Below are positions 34,026 to 46,761 of a stretch of 64,000 nt of DNA, one piece after another (within the stretch, counting starts at the first letter, position 1; each line of letters starts with the position of its first letter). The DNA comes from Sclerodactyla briareus. Its lineage: Eukaryota; Echinodermata; Holothuroidea; Dendrochirotida; Sclerodactylidae. The translations under genes were made by a program, and so were the position numbers. Under the pieces are notes generated by a model. It was not told where the DNA came from. It searched no databases and was given only the letters and a program-made list of their open reading frames with translations. The stretch is from contig JAODTK010001233.1 in assembly GCA_026419785.1 (NCBI GenBank), positions 124,001 through 188,000 of the forward strand, read 5' to 3'.

Positions 34026-34450
34026 CTGCAATAATATAATAATAATATAATAATGTACCGTTCTTATATAGCGCTTTACACCGTACATAGTACAGTCTCA
34101 AAGCACTGGACGCCATTACCAATGGTCAATGGTAACTTGTCCGGCCCGCACCATAGTGCACACTTGGAGCTATACACTCCTGGCAACCGTCCCCCGGGCA
34201 ATGGTCCCCCCCCCCCCCCCTCACAACATGTCCCCGGGGACATTTCATCACATGGCTGCCGTTATCAGCGCACTTGTGATTACAAGTAACTTCTCAAAGG
34301 TTCCAATAACGCCTGGGTAGGACGAGGCAACGGGGATAAAGCGCCTTGCCAAAGGACGCACCGGAAAGGCCGGGATTCGAACTCGGAACCTTTCGAATCA
34401 CAGTCCCAAGCTCTACCACTAGCTAATCCGATCTCCATGGTTGCAATCCT
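34026..34450 (-). mobile_element. tRNA-derived SINE, full-length, unit 2
   Basis: On the minus strand the element starts with a tRNA-like head (about 34437 down to 34355) carrying an A box like TTAGCT-AGTGGTAGAGC and a B box GAGTTCGAATCC. The anticodon-loop region reads TTGTGA-C in two of three copies. A ~300-bp body follows. It ends in AAAGCGCTATATAAGAACGG and an ATTATTATT-type tail (34030-34056), the classic tail of many marine-invertebrate SINEs. It carries an internal pol III promoter but no protein. Confidence 0.75.
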
Positions 34451-34599
34451 GTGCAACCATGGAGGCGCCAACATATGACAGTTTTATATAGCGTTCGCGA
34501 ATGCTTCGAGACGGGGATCCGAGTAACTGTGTCTACTTTACTGCCATAATTCATTCGCGCCATGCACCCACGCTCTTTCCACGCCATCTCGTCATTGTC

Positions 34600-34870
34600 T
34601 TCAGCATTAATCGCCCGGTCTCTAACGTCTCTTTCCTCGAGAAGACATTGGAACGTGTTGTCCTTTTGCGACCCAACTCATTCATACGGGTGCATCATCT
34701 TTGTGACATTTGGTCAGCCTATAGGGCGCACAGAACGGAGACAGCCCTCTTCAATTGTTGAAAACGATGTGTTCCGAGCGATGGGCAACGGGAAGCTGTC
34801 GGAGCTCTTGGATCTTTTTGCAGCATCTGACACTGTCGATCACGTGAATGTGCGCCTTCGGGCGATACCG
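34600..34870 (+). mobile_element. Non-LTR retrotransposon RT core fragment, unit 2
   Basis: The clearest copy. NRPVSNVSFLEKTLERVVLL (34609-34668), then SAYRAHRTETALF (about 34718-34755), then AMGNGKLSELLDL-AASDTVDHV (34785-34855) match the order of NYRPVSNL---K--E, QSAYR--HSTETAL and L-DLSAAFDTVDH in these enzymes. One frameshift separates the two halves. It ends near GGCGCCCTATAAATACC and an ATT tract at 34896-34918. No endonuclease or C-terminal RT domain is attached. Confidence 0.78.
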
Positions 34871-35074
34871 GCGCCCTATAAATACCGGCGCCCCTATTAT
34901 TATTATTATTATTATTTTGAAATGCCAAAATGCAGCTTCTTTCAGCCCACACTGAAGTGTTATTTCATATGTTTTAGTGACGAATCAAATCAAATACATA
35001 CAACTTCATCTGGATTAATTTGCCTGGATGTGAAATGGCATAGGTGATGGAGAAATGAAGAAGAAAGTTACAGT

Positions 35075-35405
35075 TGTCCCCTACCGAATTTATTGTGTCT
35101 ACTTCTTTACGATTTCAAGGATCGACACGGGTGCAGGCCCGACTACTTTACTCGTCAGTTGCGAATCCTTCGTCAGGTACACGGGATAAGATAATACCTC
35201 TTTGGAGACGGATGGTGGTAATCGCATACATACGGAAAATTGCGAATTGCCTGCCAAGCTCCCTTTGGCCATGCTCCAGTCCGTTATGCTGAGCGCGTTG
35301 CGATGTGGCAACAGATAAACCCGACCGGGATTCGAAACCCCCATCCCCGGGCTGATAAGCCGGCACTAGCACAGTCACGTGTCATAGTTCATCCACCCAA
35401 TCACG
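35075..35405 (-). mobile_element. Second tRNA-like SINE-type element, unit 2
   Basis: Same element as at 7500-7825. GGTGGATGAACTATGACACG is the weak A-box region and GGGTTTCGAATCCCGGTCGG the B-box region, spaced as in a class II (long variable arm) tRNA. Confidence 0.38.
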
Positions 35406-35873
35406 ACATCACGCCCTTACAAAGCCACATCCCCGAGGCGTAATCTTTCAGATGCTCGTGGGGAAGTGTATTTTGATGTAACCGTAAAACAAATAACGAT
35501 AACGCCAATTACGATAAATTTAACTGGATCTATAAGGCACATGTCAATTGCAAGACGCACCCCTAGACCCCAGAGATGGTCCGTCATGGTTGCGTCCTGG
35601 TCAGGAAAGTAATGACGCAGAGGTACGTTAAAGTCCAACAATGGTGAGTTGTGATTTGGACGCACATGTGCGTTTGGTCCGTCAATGTACGGAATCGGAA
35701 TTCCATACACTGGTCAAATAGAATTACAATTGGGTCAGGAGGAAACACACTAAATTTTTGGTCAAAGTTCGCGCAGGTTGAGTTAAATTTGACCTGGTTT
35801 AGGTCAAAATTTGTTTCGGTTCCTTCGATTATGACTCAATTCTAGGTGAATTTGACTCAGTTGTTTTAGAGTG

Positions 35874-35881
35874 TATATAAA
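35874..35881 (+). promoter_or_regulatory. Conserved TATA-like box, unit 2
   Basis: TATATAAA in GTGTATATAAACTGC, with the same upstream GGTCAAAATTTG and TTTGACTCAG motifs as unit 1. About 90 bp downstream comes a CATA tetranucleotide repeat. Confidence 0.32.
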
Positions 35882-35965
35882 CTGCAAACACGGCAGCTGA
35901 ATTATTGTTCCACGTGCTACAAGACGCCAGACAACCAGGCTGAGTTACACATAGCTACGTAGCTA

Positions 35966-35998
35966 GGCCAATACATACATACATACATACATACATAC
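35966..35998. repeat. (CATA)n microsatellite, unit 2
   Basis: About seven CATA repeats replace a short unique stretch of unit 1 (near 8425). A related, interrupted CATA/CGCATA tract lies at 61640-61678 in unit 3. Confidence 0.85.
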
Positions 35999-37674
35999 CG
36001 CCTCATCAGATACCGCCTACATGACTGATCAATCATATCACGTTTCTTCCATACCTTGTTAAACTCACTAGCCAGGCCAAACTGAATGCTAGTTACTTGG
36101 GAATAAACATGAGCTCGTTAGGCAGGCTTATGGACATTCCCCATACTGAGAATTTTAATCACTTGTGAATGCTTTCATTGTCAGTCGAAAAAGGGAAAGT
36201 CTTGCCTGTCATGCTGGACGCAGCTGAAAGCTACTTACTACGACTCTCCACTATATCGCCGGATATAACCTGATCACTTGAGAATAAGAGGGTGCAACTT
36301 CATAATGGCATAACATCATATGAGCGTTAATGCTCCCATATCCAGCCATATCCTGCATATAGTCACTACGGAATATCAGGCAGCCATTAGCACACATGGA
36401 AGACAGTAATCAGTATTGAAAGAATTAGAAAGGTTGCACTGTTTCTGTTTGTGATTGTGTAGTAGATAAATGATGATAATAACTCGGCCATTGGCCGGCA
36501 AATTGTGAGTGGCCGGAAGTGGTGGACAAAATTGAACATTTTTCTACACTGAACTGGACTCTGGTTATTCTCAATTCTTATAAAATATTTTATTATAGCT
36601 GGTTACACAGCAGCATGCAGTCCCATGGTCAGCGATCACCTAGATAGTGCGAATATGTCAATGTATTTATCAAATTAATGCTCTTGATTGACAATTCAGC
36701 TTCAACCTATATTTCAACACTTAGCTATATCGGGTTACAGCCGCCTATCACTCACACAATTCTGACACCACTGTGTATTAGCCGTGGTCATTGCCTAGGA
36801 AGGAACATTTCAGGGAAAAGGTTCAAACACGTTTTCGGAAACAATGAAACCTAGATCCACGGGAGCCGTCGGTTAGCCAATCGGTAATAATAAGCGAGTT
36901 CCTCAATGAGCGGTTCCTCTACCTATGTTCAAGAACAGGACAGACGGGCCTGAAAAAATAAGTCTTCAGTTCAAAATTGAATTGAGCCGAAATGTGAACT
37001 TGATTGGGACGAACACGACGTTCATCTTTGTGTGTTTTCTGGTCTAAGTATGGCCGTCAGGTATGGGGCCATATAAAAGCATATGCCTCAACTTTGTGCT
37101 GAAAAACAACAGATAATAAGAGAAAGTGAGGTCCGTTGGAGTTGAATCGGAATGCGAAATGATTTGGAGCAGTTCATGGACAAATGAATGCATAGGACAG
37201 ATTCGGTGTGCATTAAATGAGCATAATGTCGAAAACAACATAACATTCACTGTTTCCCGCGAAGTCCAACTCGGGGACATGGGCAGAGGAGAGGTCGTTA
37301 AATAATGAAGAAATGGGGGTAGAAGATGTACCACACCATCCATTGGGGGGAGGGATTCAATGAAAGGTAGCATGATGGTTTAGGAGGAGTTTAGGAGGAG
37401 TCCAGCACAGTGCCCATCACGAAACGTCGGGGTCTTCCTCTTCTCCGGACTCGGGGTTCCTGAGGTGTTTGCCCGAGCCCTTCATTCGGTGTCATTCAGT
37501 CGTCAAGTACCCAGTTCAGCGGGCACCACAGCGGATTTATCATTGAAGAATGTGCCATCCACTGTCTTGATATATGGGAACTCAGAGGTCAAGTCAAACA
37601 TAGTTCAGAATCGCGATATGAGCCAATTATAAAGCCCATGTTTGCCAGGGGCCTCTCGACCAACGAATACCCTG

Positions 37675-37820
37675 TCCCTCCGTCCGGTACTGCGGTTCCT
37701 CAGAAAGCAGGATCTCACCCTGGCGTTCAGTGACATCGATCGTCTCTGTGGTAATGAAACTATTTTGAGTGTGACCGCATTTGTTCCAAACTGTCGAACG
37801 ACCGTCTGATGTCCTAACGA
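37675..37820 (+). pseudogene. Possible cysteine-rich exon, unit 2 copy
   Basis: Same sequence as 63384-63556 with one base missing in the NETY region, which shifts the frame. Differences such as GGC/GGT in the glycine codon are synonymous in the proposed frame. Confidence 0.2.
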
Positions 37821-38113
37821 TAGGGAGATAGACCAATCGCAGGACTACAGCGACTCTGAAGTCCAGCATCTTATGTCGAATCCTGGCAACCACGAACCAG
37901 TGATCCTAAAGCTATGGCCTCCTGTGATGCCAAGTTGACTTCAGACTGCTGTCATCGTGGTTTTAAAATATCGTTTGTCAAGATGTCCATCTGACACTCG
38001 CAGAGGCATTTAAGTCACGTGGAAGAACAAGCGGGGACAGTATCACATGCAGAGTTCGGCGAGAAAGCCATTAATTCGGTCGAGCTACATAAAACATACT
38101 GAAGGTGTTGGCG

Positions 38114-39018
38114 TGGTGAGTAATCCGCAGTCGCACTGTACTTTTGATGACTGGCTGCAGCACTGTGATGCCGGAAAAACAAAGTGGTGAGCAGCAACGC
38201 GAGACGTTTCCCGCGCATTTTGTCAATCGTCACGACCAGACCAGTGGGTGTAGTCACTTACGGTGATCACGCAGGTTACCCCCCCCACCTCTGTACTCCT
38301 CAAAAGGCTACAATACTAATGCTGGGCCTCCTGATGTCCGTAACATGACAGGTAGTCAGGAATCCTCATTAGGCGAGAGAATGATCCGTTCCCCACAACC
38401 GGACTGTTTCTCAACACATGAACCACGATGACTGGACGAGGAGGTGAACGACACATCGACAACAACATGGCCGAACCCGATTCTTGTCTTTCAGGAATGA
38501 GCGCGCCCCAAGGCTGTGGCCATGAATCCTCGAATTCTGCTCGCCGGCCTGCGATGAGCGGCAACGTCCGGATACTGCCCTCGGCGGCACACCATGTTTG
38601 TAATCTCTATATTAATATAACTCCAAATGATAAGTAGTAGTCTAAATGACAACCCTCTGTGCCAAGTATGAATTCAGCTGCGGGTAAGCAGCTCTACCAG
38701 TCATCATGTCTCTCTTTTCGTTCGTTCGTTCGTTCCTTCTTCCTTAGTTCGTTCGCGTTCGTTCGTCCCTGCTGTTCGTCACGTTCATTCGTAACTACTG
38801 AACCATACATGCGATCAGGTTGAAACTTGGTGGGTGGATGAAGCATGCCACTGGCTAGGCTGAGTTACATTCTCGTTCGCATAGTGCGATGAAATTACAA
38901 TTAAATCTAATTAATTACCCCCATAAGTCTTCATTCGTAACTTCTGAACCGTACATGCAATCAGTTGAAATTGGTGGTGAAAAGCATGCCAATGGCTAGG
39001 CTGATTTACTTTACGTTT
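38114..39018. other. Segment in unit 2 (and start of it in unit 3), missing from unit 1
   Basis: Unit 1 goes straight from GGTGGAGTAAT to TAGTATGATTAGATTTTAATT near 11735. Unit 3 carries the beginning of the segment (63838 to window end), so this is most simply a ~905-bp deletion in unit 1. An ORF on either strand at 38316-38640 matches no known protein. The right part is a microsatellite and minisatellite (see below). Confidence 0.65.
38715..38767. repeat. TTCG-type microsatellite
   Basis: About ten TTCG/TTCC repeats with interruptions, directly before the 146-bp tandem duplication. Confidence 0.85.
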
Positions 39019-39060
39019 GCATAGTATGATTAGATTTTAATTAAATCAATTAATTACCAT
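38784..39060. repeat. 146-bp minisatellite, two monomers
   Basis: TTCATTCGTAACT-CTGAACC starts at 38784 and again at 38930. Both monomers continue with a TTGAAA-TTGGTGG block and end in TTAATTACC. The A+T-rich end (GATTAGATTTTAATTAAATC) of the second monomer continues into the sequence shared with unit 1. Confidence 0.8.
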
Positions 39061-40084
39061 CAATTTCCAACTTCCATTGCGCTAGTTCTCGTGACAGTGT
39101 GAGAGAGGTTTGTTCATATTGCTCCATCCCTCCGCAGACCAGTGTTTACCTTATGTGTCAGAAGGTCCAGGTCTGCAGCCTTAGTTGACAATAAAACCTA
39201 TTATCAAGAGGGAAGTGATTTGGTCTCAACACATCTCGCTCTAGATTTTTAGCGGTGAACCATAAGAGAGTTGTTTTCAAATGTTGAGTTCTGTTGGGTA
39301 GGCTATATGTAACTAATTATACAGGCCTAGGAATGATTTAGTTGATTCTTTGTGCTGGGCACTGATAGCGAATATTAGGCGAATGTGGTAGACATGTTCC
39401 AAGCCATTCCAAAGTTATGACAGATGTCAGTAAAGGTCAATTAAATGTGAACCAACAATAATGGGATTGGTGAAGAACATGCAGTGTATTTGCCACAGAA
39501 ATTTTGCCGTCGCAGCTATCAAGACGTTTCGATTTGCGCTTGTTTTACATCAATCCATCGCACAGATTCATGCTTTGCGCATGTCTAATTCGACGTGGAA
39601 AACGAACGCAATAGAAGACCGAGATATTTTTATTAGAGGTAAGTTGTGAAGTCAACAGAATTAATGCTGAAAGTCCTCGTGAACACGGTAATAATACTGC
39701 GGTAAAATCAAGTTGAAGAGTTAACTCCTCATTAAGAATATGAGATCCCCTAAAAAGGCTACATAAGCCAGTTTGTGTTTGTAAGTGCGCATGCTCACCA
39801 CTGAAAAGTTCGCGGGATAGACGAGATTCCCCCTATATATAGCAATATCGCAACGGCCTATTTTTCAAAGTGTCACCAATATTTGAAAACGCAACCATGT
39901 TTTCGGATTTTACTGTTGATGAGTACGGCGAAAACTTGAAGTTCCGTGTGGGCATGATTTGACATTTTCGGCAGGGGATTTCCGAAAGATCGTTCTGCAA
40001 CACTGTACGTTCAAAAACGTCGTGACTGCCATCGTTCCCTTACGACCTTTAAACCATTAAACTGTGACTCCGAAAGGGCTCATT

Positions 40085-40345
40085 GTTTATTGTCAGCCGT
40101 TCAGGTCCAAGAGAAACACGGGGGTTCACCATTAAACAATTACATGAAGTCACGACAAAAGTCGCAGGATCGCGGAGCGAGAGGTACATCGTAATGTCAT
40201 GCAAACGTTGCCAGCAGTTAATTGTTACATCCAACTATGCCCCTTCGAGACAGGTTCACTATAATTAGTTGATATGTTATGCCAAGTATTCCTGCGGAAG
40301 AGAAATACCGTCCGGACACCCGGGCCCCTGTTGAAGGACAAAGTA
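40085..40345. repeat. ~300-bp direct repeat, first copy, unit 2
   Basis: Equivalent of 12825-13090. The partner copy lies at 40895-41200, so the internal duplication predates the large-unit duplication. Confidence 0.55.
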
Positions 40346-40894
40346 CAGCCAAAAATATTCAATGCATATGATTGTGATTGAAAATCATGCCAATCAAACT
40401 TCGCTTTAGTTCATAGCAAGTTCGGTTTTATAAAGTTAAAGATTATGAATTATCACTGACTCTAAGTGGCAATTTGGCAAATGACACATATGTGATGAAG
40501 TCCATACCTACCATTGAAAAAGGAAGAAAACTGTCTTTTCTCTGATATTGGTCGATATGACTCATTAAAAAGGTTGCCAGTTTGCCCAAATCAGCAAATT
40601 ATAGGAAAATTTAGGAGTCATATATTCCCAACGAACATGCTATAAACTGGCACAAAGTGCTATTGAATGATGTTTTATTCTCTTCAACTTATAATACTAG
40701 AAGAGTATTACTTCGGCTGGAATTTTCCTTTAGGTTAAACGGCCGCCACTGGAATGATGGCAGTTACGTCGCTTCCGCACACGTACTCGCTGACCAATAT
40801 CATTTTGGGTCATCGCTGATGAGAATACGTGTTATAATCAAGTGAAGGTTTAGTAAAGTTCAATCATATCAAGAGACAATAGCCACTAAATATA

Positions 40895-41200
40895 TTCATT
40901 GTCAGCCGGACAGGGCAAAGAGCAACAGGGGATTCACACTTAAACCATTCGCGACACAGGTCGTCACGCCGTATAATAACGAGGACTAAAATCTACACTG
41001 ACATATTGATGGGTGAGCTATACCGATCAATATCGGACCGCGATGGAGCGATTTGACATTAGGATATCATGAAAACGTCGCCAGTTGTGATTTGGGTGTC
41101 AAGACAGGTCACTATAATTAGTTGATATGTTATGACATGTATGCCCTGAAGTGACACATACCGTTTGGGCAAGATGCCCAACGAAACAGTAAATACATAA
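40895..41200. repeat. ~300-bp direct repeat, second copy, unit 2
   Basis: Equivalent of 13692-14030, starting at CATTGTCAGCCGGACAGGGC. Confidence 0.55.
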
Positions 41201-41490
41201 AGGGTTTTTCCATGGCTCATAGGACACTTTTTACCGATAGGCTTCGCTTGTCTCCCAAAAGGCGATTTAAAGCCTCAAAATGTTCGTTTGTGGGGGAGGG
41301 GCGGACGGGGGGGCGGAGGAGTTAAAAAGTCAGTGTGGAAGGAAGATGGTCAATAGGAGTTTTGACAAAAAATGTAGCGGTGTCTTCTGCCATCTCGCAC
41401 ATGTTGACGCCTAATCGCCTTAAGGGAACGTTTTAGTAAGGGATGGTGCTTATATAATCTTGGGGTGTTATATGAACAAATCAGTTCGTC

Positions 41491-41519
<29 letters not shown>
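41491..41519. repeat. Poly-A run (29 nt)
   Basis: In unit 1 the same place reads a mixed A/G-rich stretch (CAAAAAAGAGAAAAGACGGG). The run is a local expansion or a base-calling collapse. Confidence 0.85.
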
Positions 41520-41522
<3 letters not shown>

Positions 41523-41631
41523 TCTGGCCGCCGTTGGGAGTCGGAGTGCCCACCGCTTTCGAACCATTCGAGATGGCACTATCTGACGAACATATTATAC
41601 ATACATCGTTCCAATCAACCAGTTAAATCAG

Positions 41632-42665
41632 TAAACTAAGAATTAGTTAACACGATTGGGCCAAGGAAATCGGACAATGCGTTAGAGATGAAGTCGGGGA
41701 AGCATGAACTCAAAATGTTTCAGCCGGGCGGTGGCTGCGGGGGTCGCGGGAGGTAGAGCTGGCGGCGCAGCCACAAACCATAATACACCCTCGGACATTG
41801 AAGTGAGTCAGAGCTATCAAGGAAACGTTTGGAGAATCTCAAAAATTTTCTGAAGTTTCCCGCGAGCTGTTCGCAATTCCCACGAACGGTAAGACGCCGA
41901 ATCTTCCTGTCATGATTGGCGAACTACTGGAGTATAAAGGCGCTTTCACACGGGCCGCGACGCGACGCGACACGACGCGACACGGGAGATATTTCTGGGT
42001 AAAGCGGCTACGGAACTGGCAGTGAGCGCAGAATTGCATGCTTCCTTTTCTGCACGAAGAGGATGGGCAAGGATGGGCGAAGGACATGCCCAGGCCCCCT
42101 GTAAATACGCGCTGACTCTATCCCTATCTGCTCATTTTCATTTTAATTGTACCTGTTTCTTCGGCTTCCACTCTCGCTCCTTCTATAGGTGACCAATATC
42201 ACCATAATTTCTCGATCAGCCTCATCCAAACAGGGTCATAACCATCCCGGTTCCCTCTCCTATATCCATGATATCCACGTTTCTAGAACCATATAATGGA
42301 CATTTACCTAATTCGAATCATTGTGAATTACAGAGCGCGATGGATAGGTCACCGAAGAATATCGCTCGCGACACTCGGCGACCAAGCGACAAAAGGTGAG
42401 GAAATTAGTTCAAGTCGAAAAAATCGCGTAGCTCGCGCCGCATCGCGTCGGTCGCGTCGCGGGCGCCGGTGGGAAAGGGGCCTAATAATCGGTTGTTTTC
42501 AACCTTTTTATCGCGTCGTATCGCGTCGCGTCGCGTCGAGCGCCGTGTGGAAAGCGCCTCAAAATGCGAACTATTTTTTCATATTTGGAAAACTTGGAAA
42601 CATCCGCGAGCCTTTTGGAAACGGCCCTTCACAATTCAGATTCAAAGGAGGCAGCTGTGTTCACG
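41632..42665. other. ~1.03-kb insertion private to unit 2
   Basis: Unit 1 continues without break from CAACCAGTTGACATCAG to AGAGGGTTGTCACTT (14510-14530). In unit 2 about 1.03 kb lies between CAACCAGTTAAATCAG and GAGAGTGTTGTCACTT. The TIR element at 41939-42559 is inside it with 300 bp on the left and 105 bp on the right, so two nested events, or one larger element, are possible. Confidence 0.65.
41939..42559. mobile_element. Small TIR element with CGCGACGCGA-type subterminal repeats
   Basis: Left end GGCGCTTTCACACGGGCCGC runs into CGACGCGACGCGACACGACG. The right end, reverse-complemented, is GGCGCTTTCCACACGGCGCT running into CGACGCGACGCGACGCGATA. A third related end (reverse complement GGCCCCTTTCCCACCGGCGC) lies inside at 42461-42483. 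It has no transposase, so it is a non-autonomous TIR element. TTTCACAC-type ends with repetitive GC-rich subtermini recall PIF/Harbinger-type elements, but a clear 3-bp target duplication is not visible. Confidence 0.6.
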
Positions 42666-42900
42666 CTCGAGAGTGTTGTCACTTGATGAAGAGATATGTT
42701 ATTTATACTCAGCGTGCACCTCAATTGACAGTTTGGTAAAAAGAGGAGTGCATTTTTATCAGATACTACTGCCCTCAGTTCCGTCGCCATTCAGAATAAG
42801 TAAACCATTTGAAATGACCAATTTCAAACTTTTACTTCAGCGACTCGCCCAACTATAGGCCAGACTTGCTAGTGTGTGCTTAGCGATATACGATTGATTG

Positions 42901-43086
42901 TGGGATGTTGGTGTGTGTGTGGTTTGTGTGTGGGTTGGTGCGTGTGTGTGTTGTTAGTGTGTCTGTTGTGGTGTATGCGTGTGTTTGGTTACGTGTATGT
43001 ATGTGTGTGTGTGTGTGCGTGTGTGTGGCGTATTGTGTGCAGTTGTTTGTGTGTGTGCGTGTGTGTGTGTAGGTTGTTGTGTGTTG
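42901..43086. repeat. TG-rich microsatellite, unit 2
   Basis: Same locus as 14770-14886 but expanded to about 185 bp. Confidence 0.9.
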
Positions 43087-46000
43087 ACAGTTCCTGTGAA
43101 ACTTGCAGAGGACATCAATAAGAACCAAGAAGAGCAGAAGTTTCAAATGAACAGGCAGGTTGCAGGTATGGTGAAGAAGATCCCTATTGTTTTGTTTTTT
43201 TTTAACAGCTGTAGACGCAGCGTCATTGCTCAGAGTGGTTAGAAATAATTATCAGATAAATCAGTTCGGTAGGTGATAGAAATATTGTGGCATGACCTGA
43301 TTACTCTGAAAAAGGGCAATTGATAGTATAAAAAGGTCAGGCACATTTTCTTCATCGATCAATCTCGCAAACGATACCATTTTGGATGGGATGGCGAATG
43401 GAAGTTCAGTTGCCTGATGACCTACGTTGACCTCATTTAACCCTTTGACCTTGAGTCGTTTTTTGTGGATGACTGGATTCGCCTCTCTCAGACGAATCGG
43501 AAAGTCAAGTACGGTACTCTTGTGTGAAGGCTGTATCTCAAGTTACTGCCTACAAACAAAGCCGCACCAATTGCATCGCACAATAATCCAGACAATCCAT
43601 TGATCGCCTAAACAGCCATTCCATGGCAGGTTGCCAGGAACGCTGGGCCTTTGGCCACCTTTCTCTCAGAAATGTACACATTGACATAGGAGTTCAGGAT
43701 ATGCACCGGAAGTTTCTGCTTGGATCGATCTAGGGGTAGCAGTAATGGCATAGTTATTTGTGGAACTCCTATAATTATATGAACGGGTTACTAATGGTAT
43801 AGTTCTAATCTGAGGACAACAGGGAGGGAGGGGGTTGGGGTGTGTACAATCTCTTGGAGGAAAAAAAGATCACATGACCTTACACTGACCACATGGTTTG
43901 GGGGGGGGGATTAGTAATTTCACTGGTCCATTTTCACAAGTTGGATGTGAAAGTTTGAAGGCTTTCCATTGTCTACAGTGATAATTTGAGCCAAACCAGG
44001 CCTAGTGGGCGGGGGAGGGGAGGGGTGGTGGAATGGGGGTACATATCTGGGGGAGCTGTCCAACTGACAATCTGTACTACCCTTGCAGAAGATTATGTGC
44101 CATATATAACGTTCCCGAAAATTTTCCCACTCTCAGACACTCTCACTGTTTAATGGAGATCCAAGGAATCTTTGCAGTTGGGTTGGCCTTATGGATGATG
44201 GATGGATGAATGTGTGTGGACGCTTCCAGTGTGACTGTACCGATTAAGCTGAAATGTGGTGTGTGAGTTTCCATAACTATACGTAGAGGAACGCCATTAA
44301 TTTTTGTACTTATAGGGATCATTTCGGGCAAGAATTTGGAAATTGTGAAATTTTTGAAAAATCCGTGCAATAAAGCAAAGGTCAGACATGTACTCTTGGA
44401 TGAAGCTGAAATTTGGTGTATGGGTTCTAATCGATACTTAACAGGAACTCTATTTATCTTCTTAGGCGGGTCGAATTCGGGGTGGAAATTGGAACTTGTC
44501 AATTTGGGTATTTTTTATACTTTTTCCTTGTAATTAGGCTACGTCCAACATGCTGGTGGCCAGGTGGGAATCAATTTCAAAAAACTTTTTGGGTTTGTTC
44601 CCTGATTAGTACATTAGCGCTATTCATTTTTGCAAGCGTAGGAGGTCAGGTTTGGGAAAGAGTGGGAAGTGGTACTGTTTCTCCTCGATGATCAAAAAGA
44701 AGTAGTTATAAGTTAGATTGTCTAACGTGAACAAATAGAAACACTTTTTCACACCTCAATCCGGTACCTGGGCTCGAGAAGAGGTTGTTCATGAAACATG
44801 AGGACCACTATAGTCTGTCTGTTCCATTCCACGAACAATTGTTGTTCCCTGTTGGGTATTTAGTATGCTACATCAGCCTGATCTGAAAAGGATCTATAGA
44901 AACAGCTAGTTAGCACGATAATAACAGCGATTCTCAAAGCACGGAGATTTGCTACAGTTGACAGCCTCTAAGTGTTTTACTTGTAACAGCACCAACGGTT
45001 AGTAACGCAGCCCCCCCTTCCTTCAAATAGTTTGACCTCGATGTAAGCAGTTATAGCTCCATGTGGTTGCACAGCCACCAGGTTGCAACATTCATTCATC
45101 TGAATTTCCAAGCTTGTAGCCGTGATTCCTCGGTCCAGATCCTGACGGCTGGCCCCGTGCCACAGACGTCCGGAGTTGCGGGTCACTGAACCATAGACCG
45201 AACTGAGGACAACCGTTACCAGGTGCATCTCCGCTTTATCTTTAGGGCCTGCGCTCCGAAGTTCCTAGAAAGCTGAGTCTAGCGACTCCGCTCGATTGCT
45301 CGGACTGTGGCCCTCCTAGGACGCTCTAGTTGCACCCTTTGCTGACTTGTTGGATTGCGGTTTCGAAGTCTGTGCCATTCTCTGTCCGGGGTCCACATTC
45401 GGATCCTTCAGTTGGCTCACGTCAAGCCTGAGTGCAATGACCGGTAACCCGTGTTCAGTTGTGAAGAACTGGTCCCCTCTCTAAGATCTGGCAGTGTTAT
45501 AGGCATCCACTAGCTCCCGTCCTTAAGTACATCATGGTCGATCCCCTTTACAGTAGCACCGTCTTGGGGTACCACTACCAGTCCAGCGCCTCGCATTGAA
45601 TCTTTTTGAACAGACAAGTAATTACAAGGTCCGTGGTTCATCCCAGCACAACCATGCTTCTTTTTCGCATTATACCACCCTCAGCTATCTAGCAATGGTG
45701 TCCCGAGAAACCTTCTGATGTGGCTTCCTATAGCTGACGAGAGGCTTTTTTCTCATTACCACGAGGGAGTTTTGTTCTCTCTGTGTGGCTAAATGTATAC
45801 CAAATAAAAAAAACGCGACAACATCCCATGAACGGCTTTCTTCCAAAAGTGCTGTAACAAAAAGTCTATATTTTCTGGGTGGACCTTCATTGCATCAACA
45901 CTAAGAAGATGAATGGTCTGCTGACGTTGAGCCGATATTTATGCCACAAACATGCAGATTTTCAGTGTGAGGTCATCAAGTGCAATGACTTCCACTGAAC

Positions 46001-46761
46001 ACTGGAGTAGCACCTTCACATCCCATATCTCAGAGTGGCGAGATCAGGAACACCTGCCAGACGATAATGTCAATCCAAGTGTTCGCCGTTGACGAAAGTA
46101 TCTCAGACCGTCGGTATTCCGAACAAGTTTGGCCACACAGTATCGCACTCCTACTTACAGACCACAGCAGTTGCTACCATTTGAACGACCATTTGTTACC
46201 ACCAAATAGCTCAGAGCTGCACACCTGTAGAGCGACTTGTCCCTTGAATAAAAAAAGTTCCCACTAATGGGACTCCTCTCCAGAGGACACTGGAATCTCA
46301 ACCTCAGGCACTTCCAGAGACAAGGCGCTCAAAAAGAGATCATAACAAGAACACAAAACTGTGTCGTGATTCCTTGCCATAGCTAACAGGCTATGGCTAT
46401 TAAGGCCAAACCATAAAACTTGTATTAACCCCCTATTGGGGGGTTGGGTATTGTTCGGTTTCACTTGAAATTCTATTATCGCACACTCGAATCGATTATT
46501 ATCCTTTCCCTTCATGGCCCTTCCCTTCCGTTTACTGCGTCTCTGAGTAAAAAGAACAAATGACTTTCCCATTCCCCAACTGAACTATTTCTCAATTTTG
46601 ACATTTTGAAAATCACAAAAAAGTATGCAATTTGTCCTCCAGTGACTTCAAAATGACCCTTTGTCAGGGACAAATGAAGTCCCCATCCGGCAAGTTTCGT
46701 TCACATAGCACATCCTTTTCAATTTTCGCTGAAATTCTGCAATTAGGGAAGTAGCAGCACA

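Noticed and set aside
42296-42858. Frames of 129-147 codons with arginine-rich sequence
   Set aside because: They overlap the CGCGACGCGA terminal repeats of a TIR element and its flanks; the arginine richness is compositional.
44977-45228. 83-codon minus-strand frame in unit 2
   Set aside because: Protein-like at first sight, but the unit 1 counterpart (16660-16860) has stops and very different residues, and no family is recognised.
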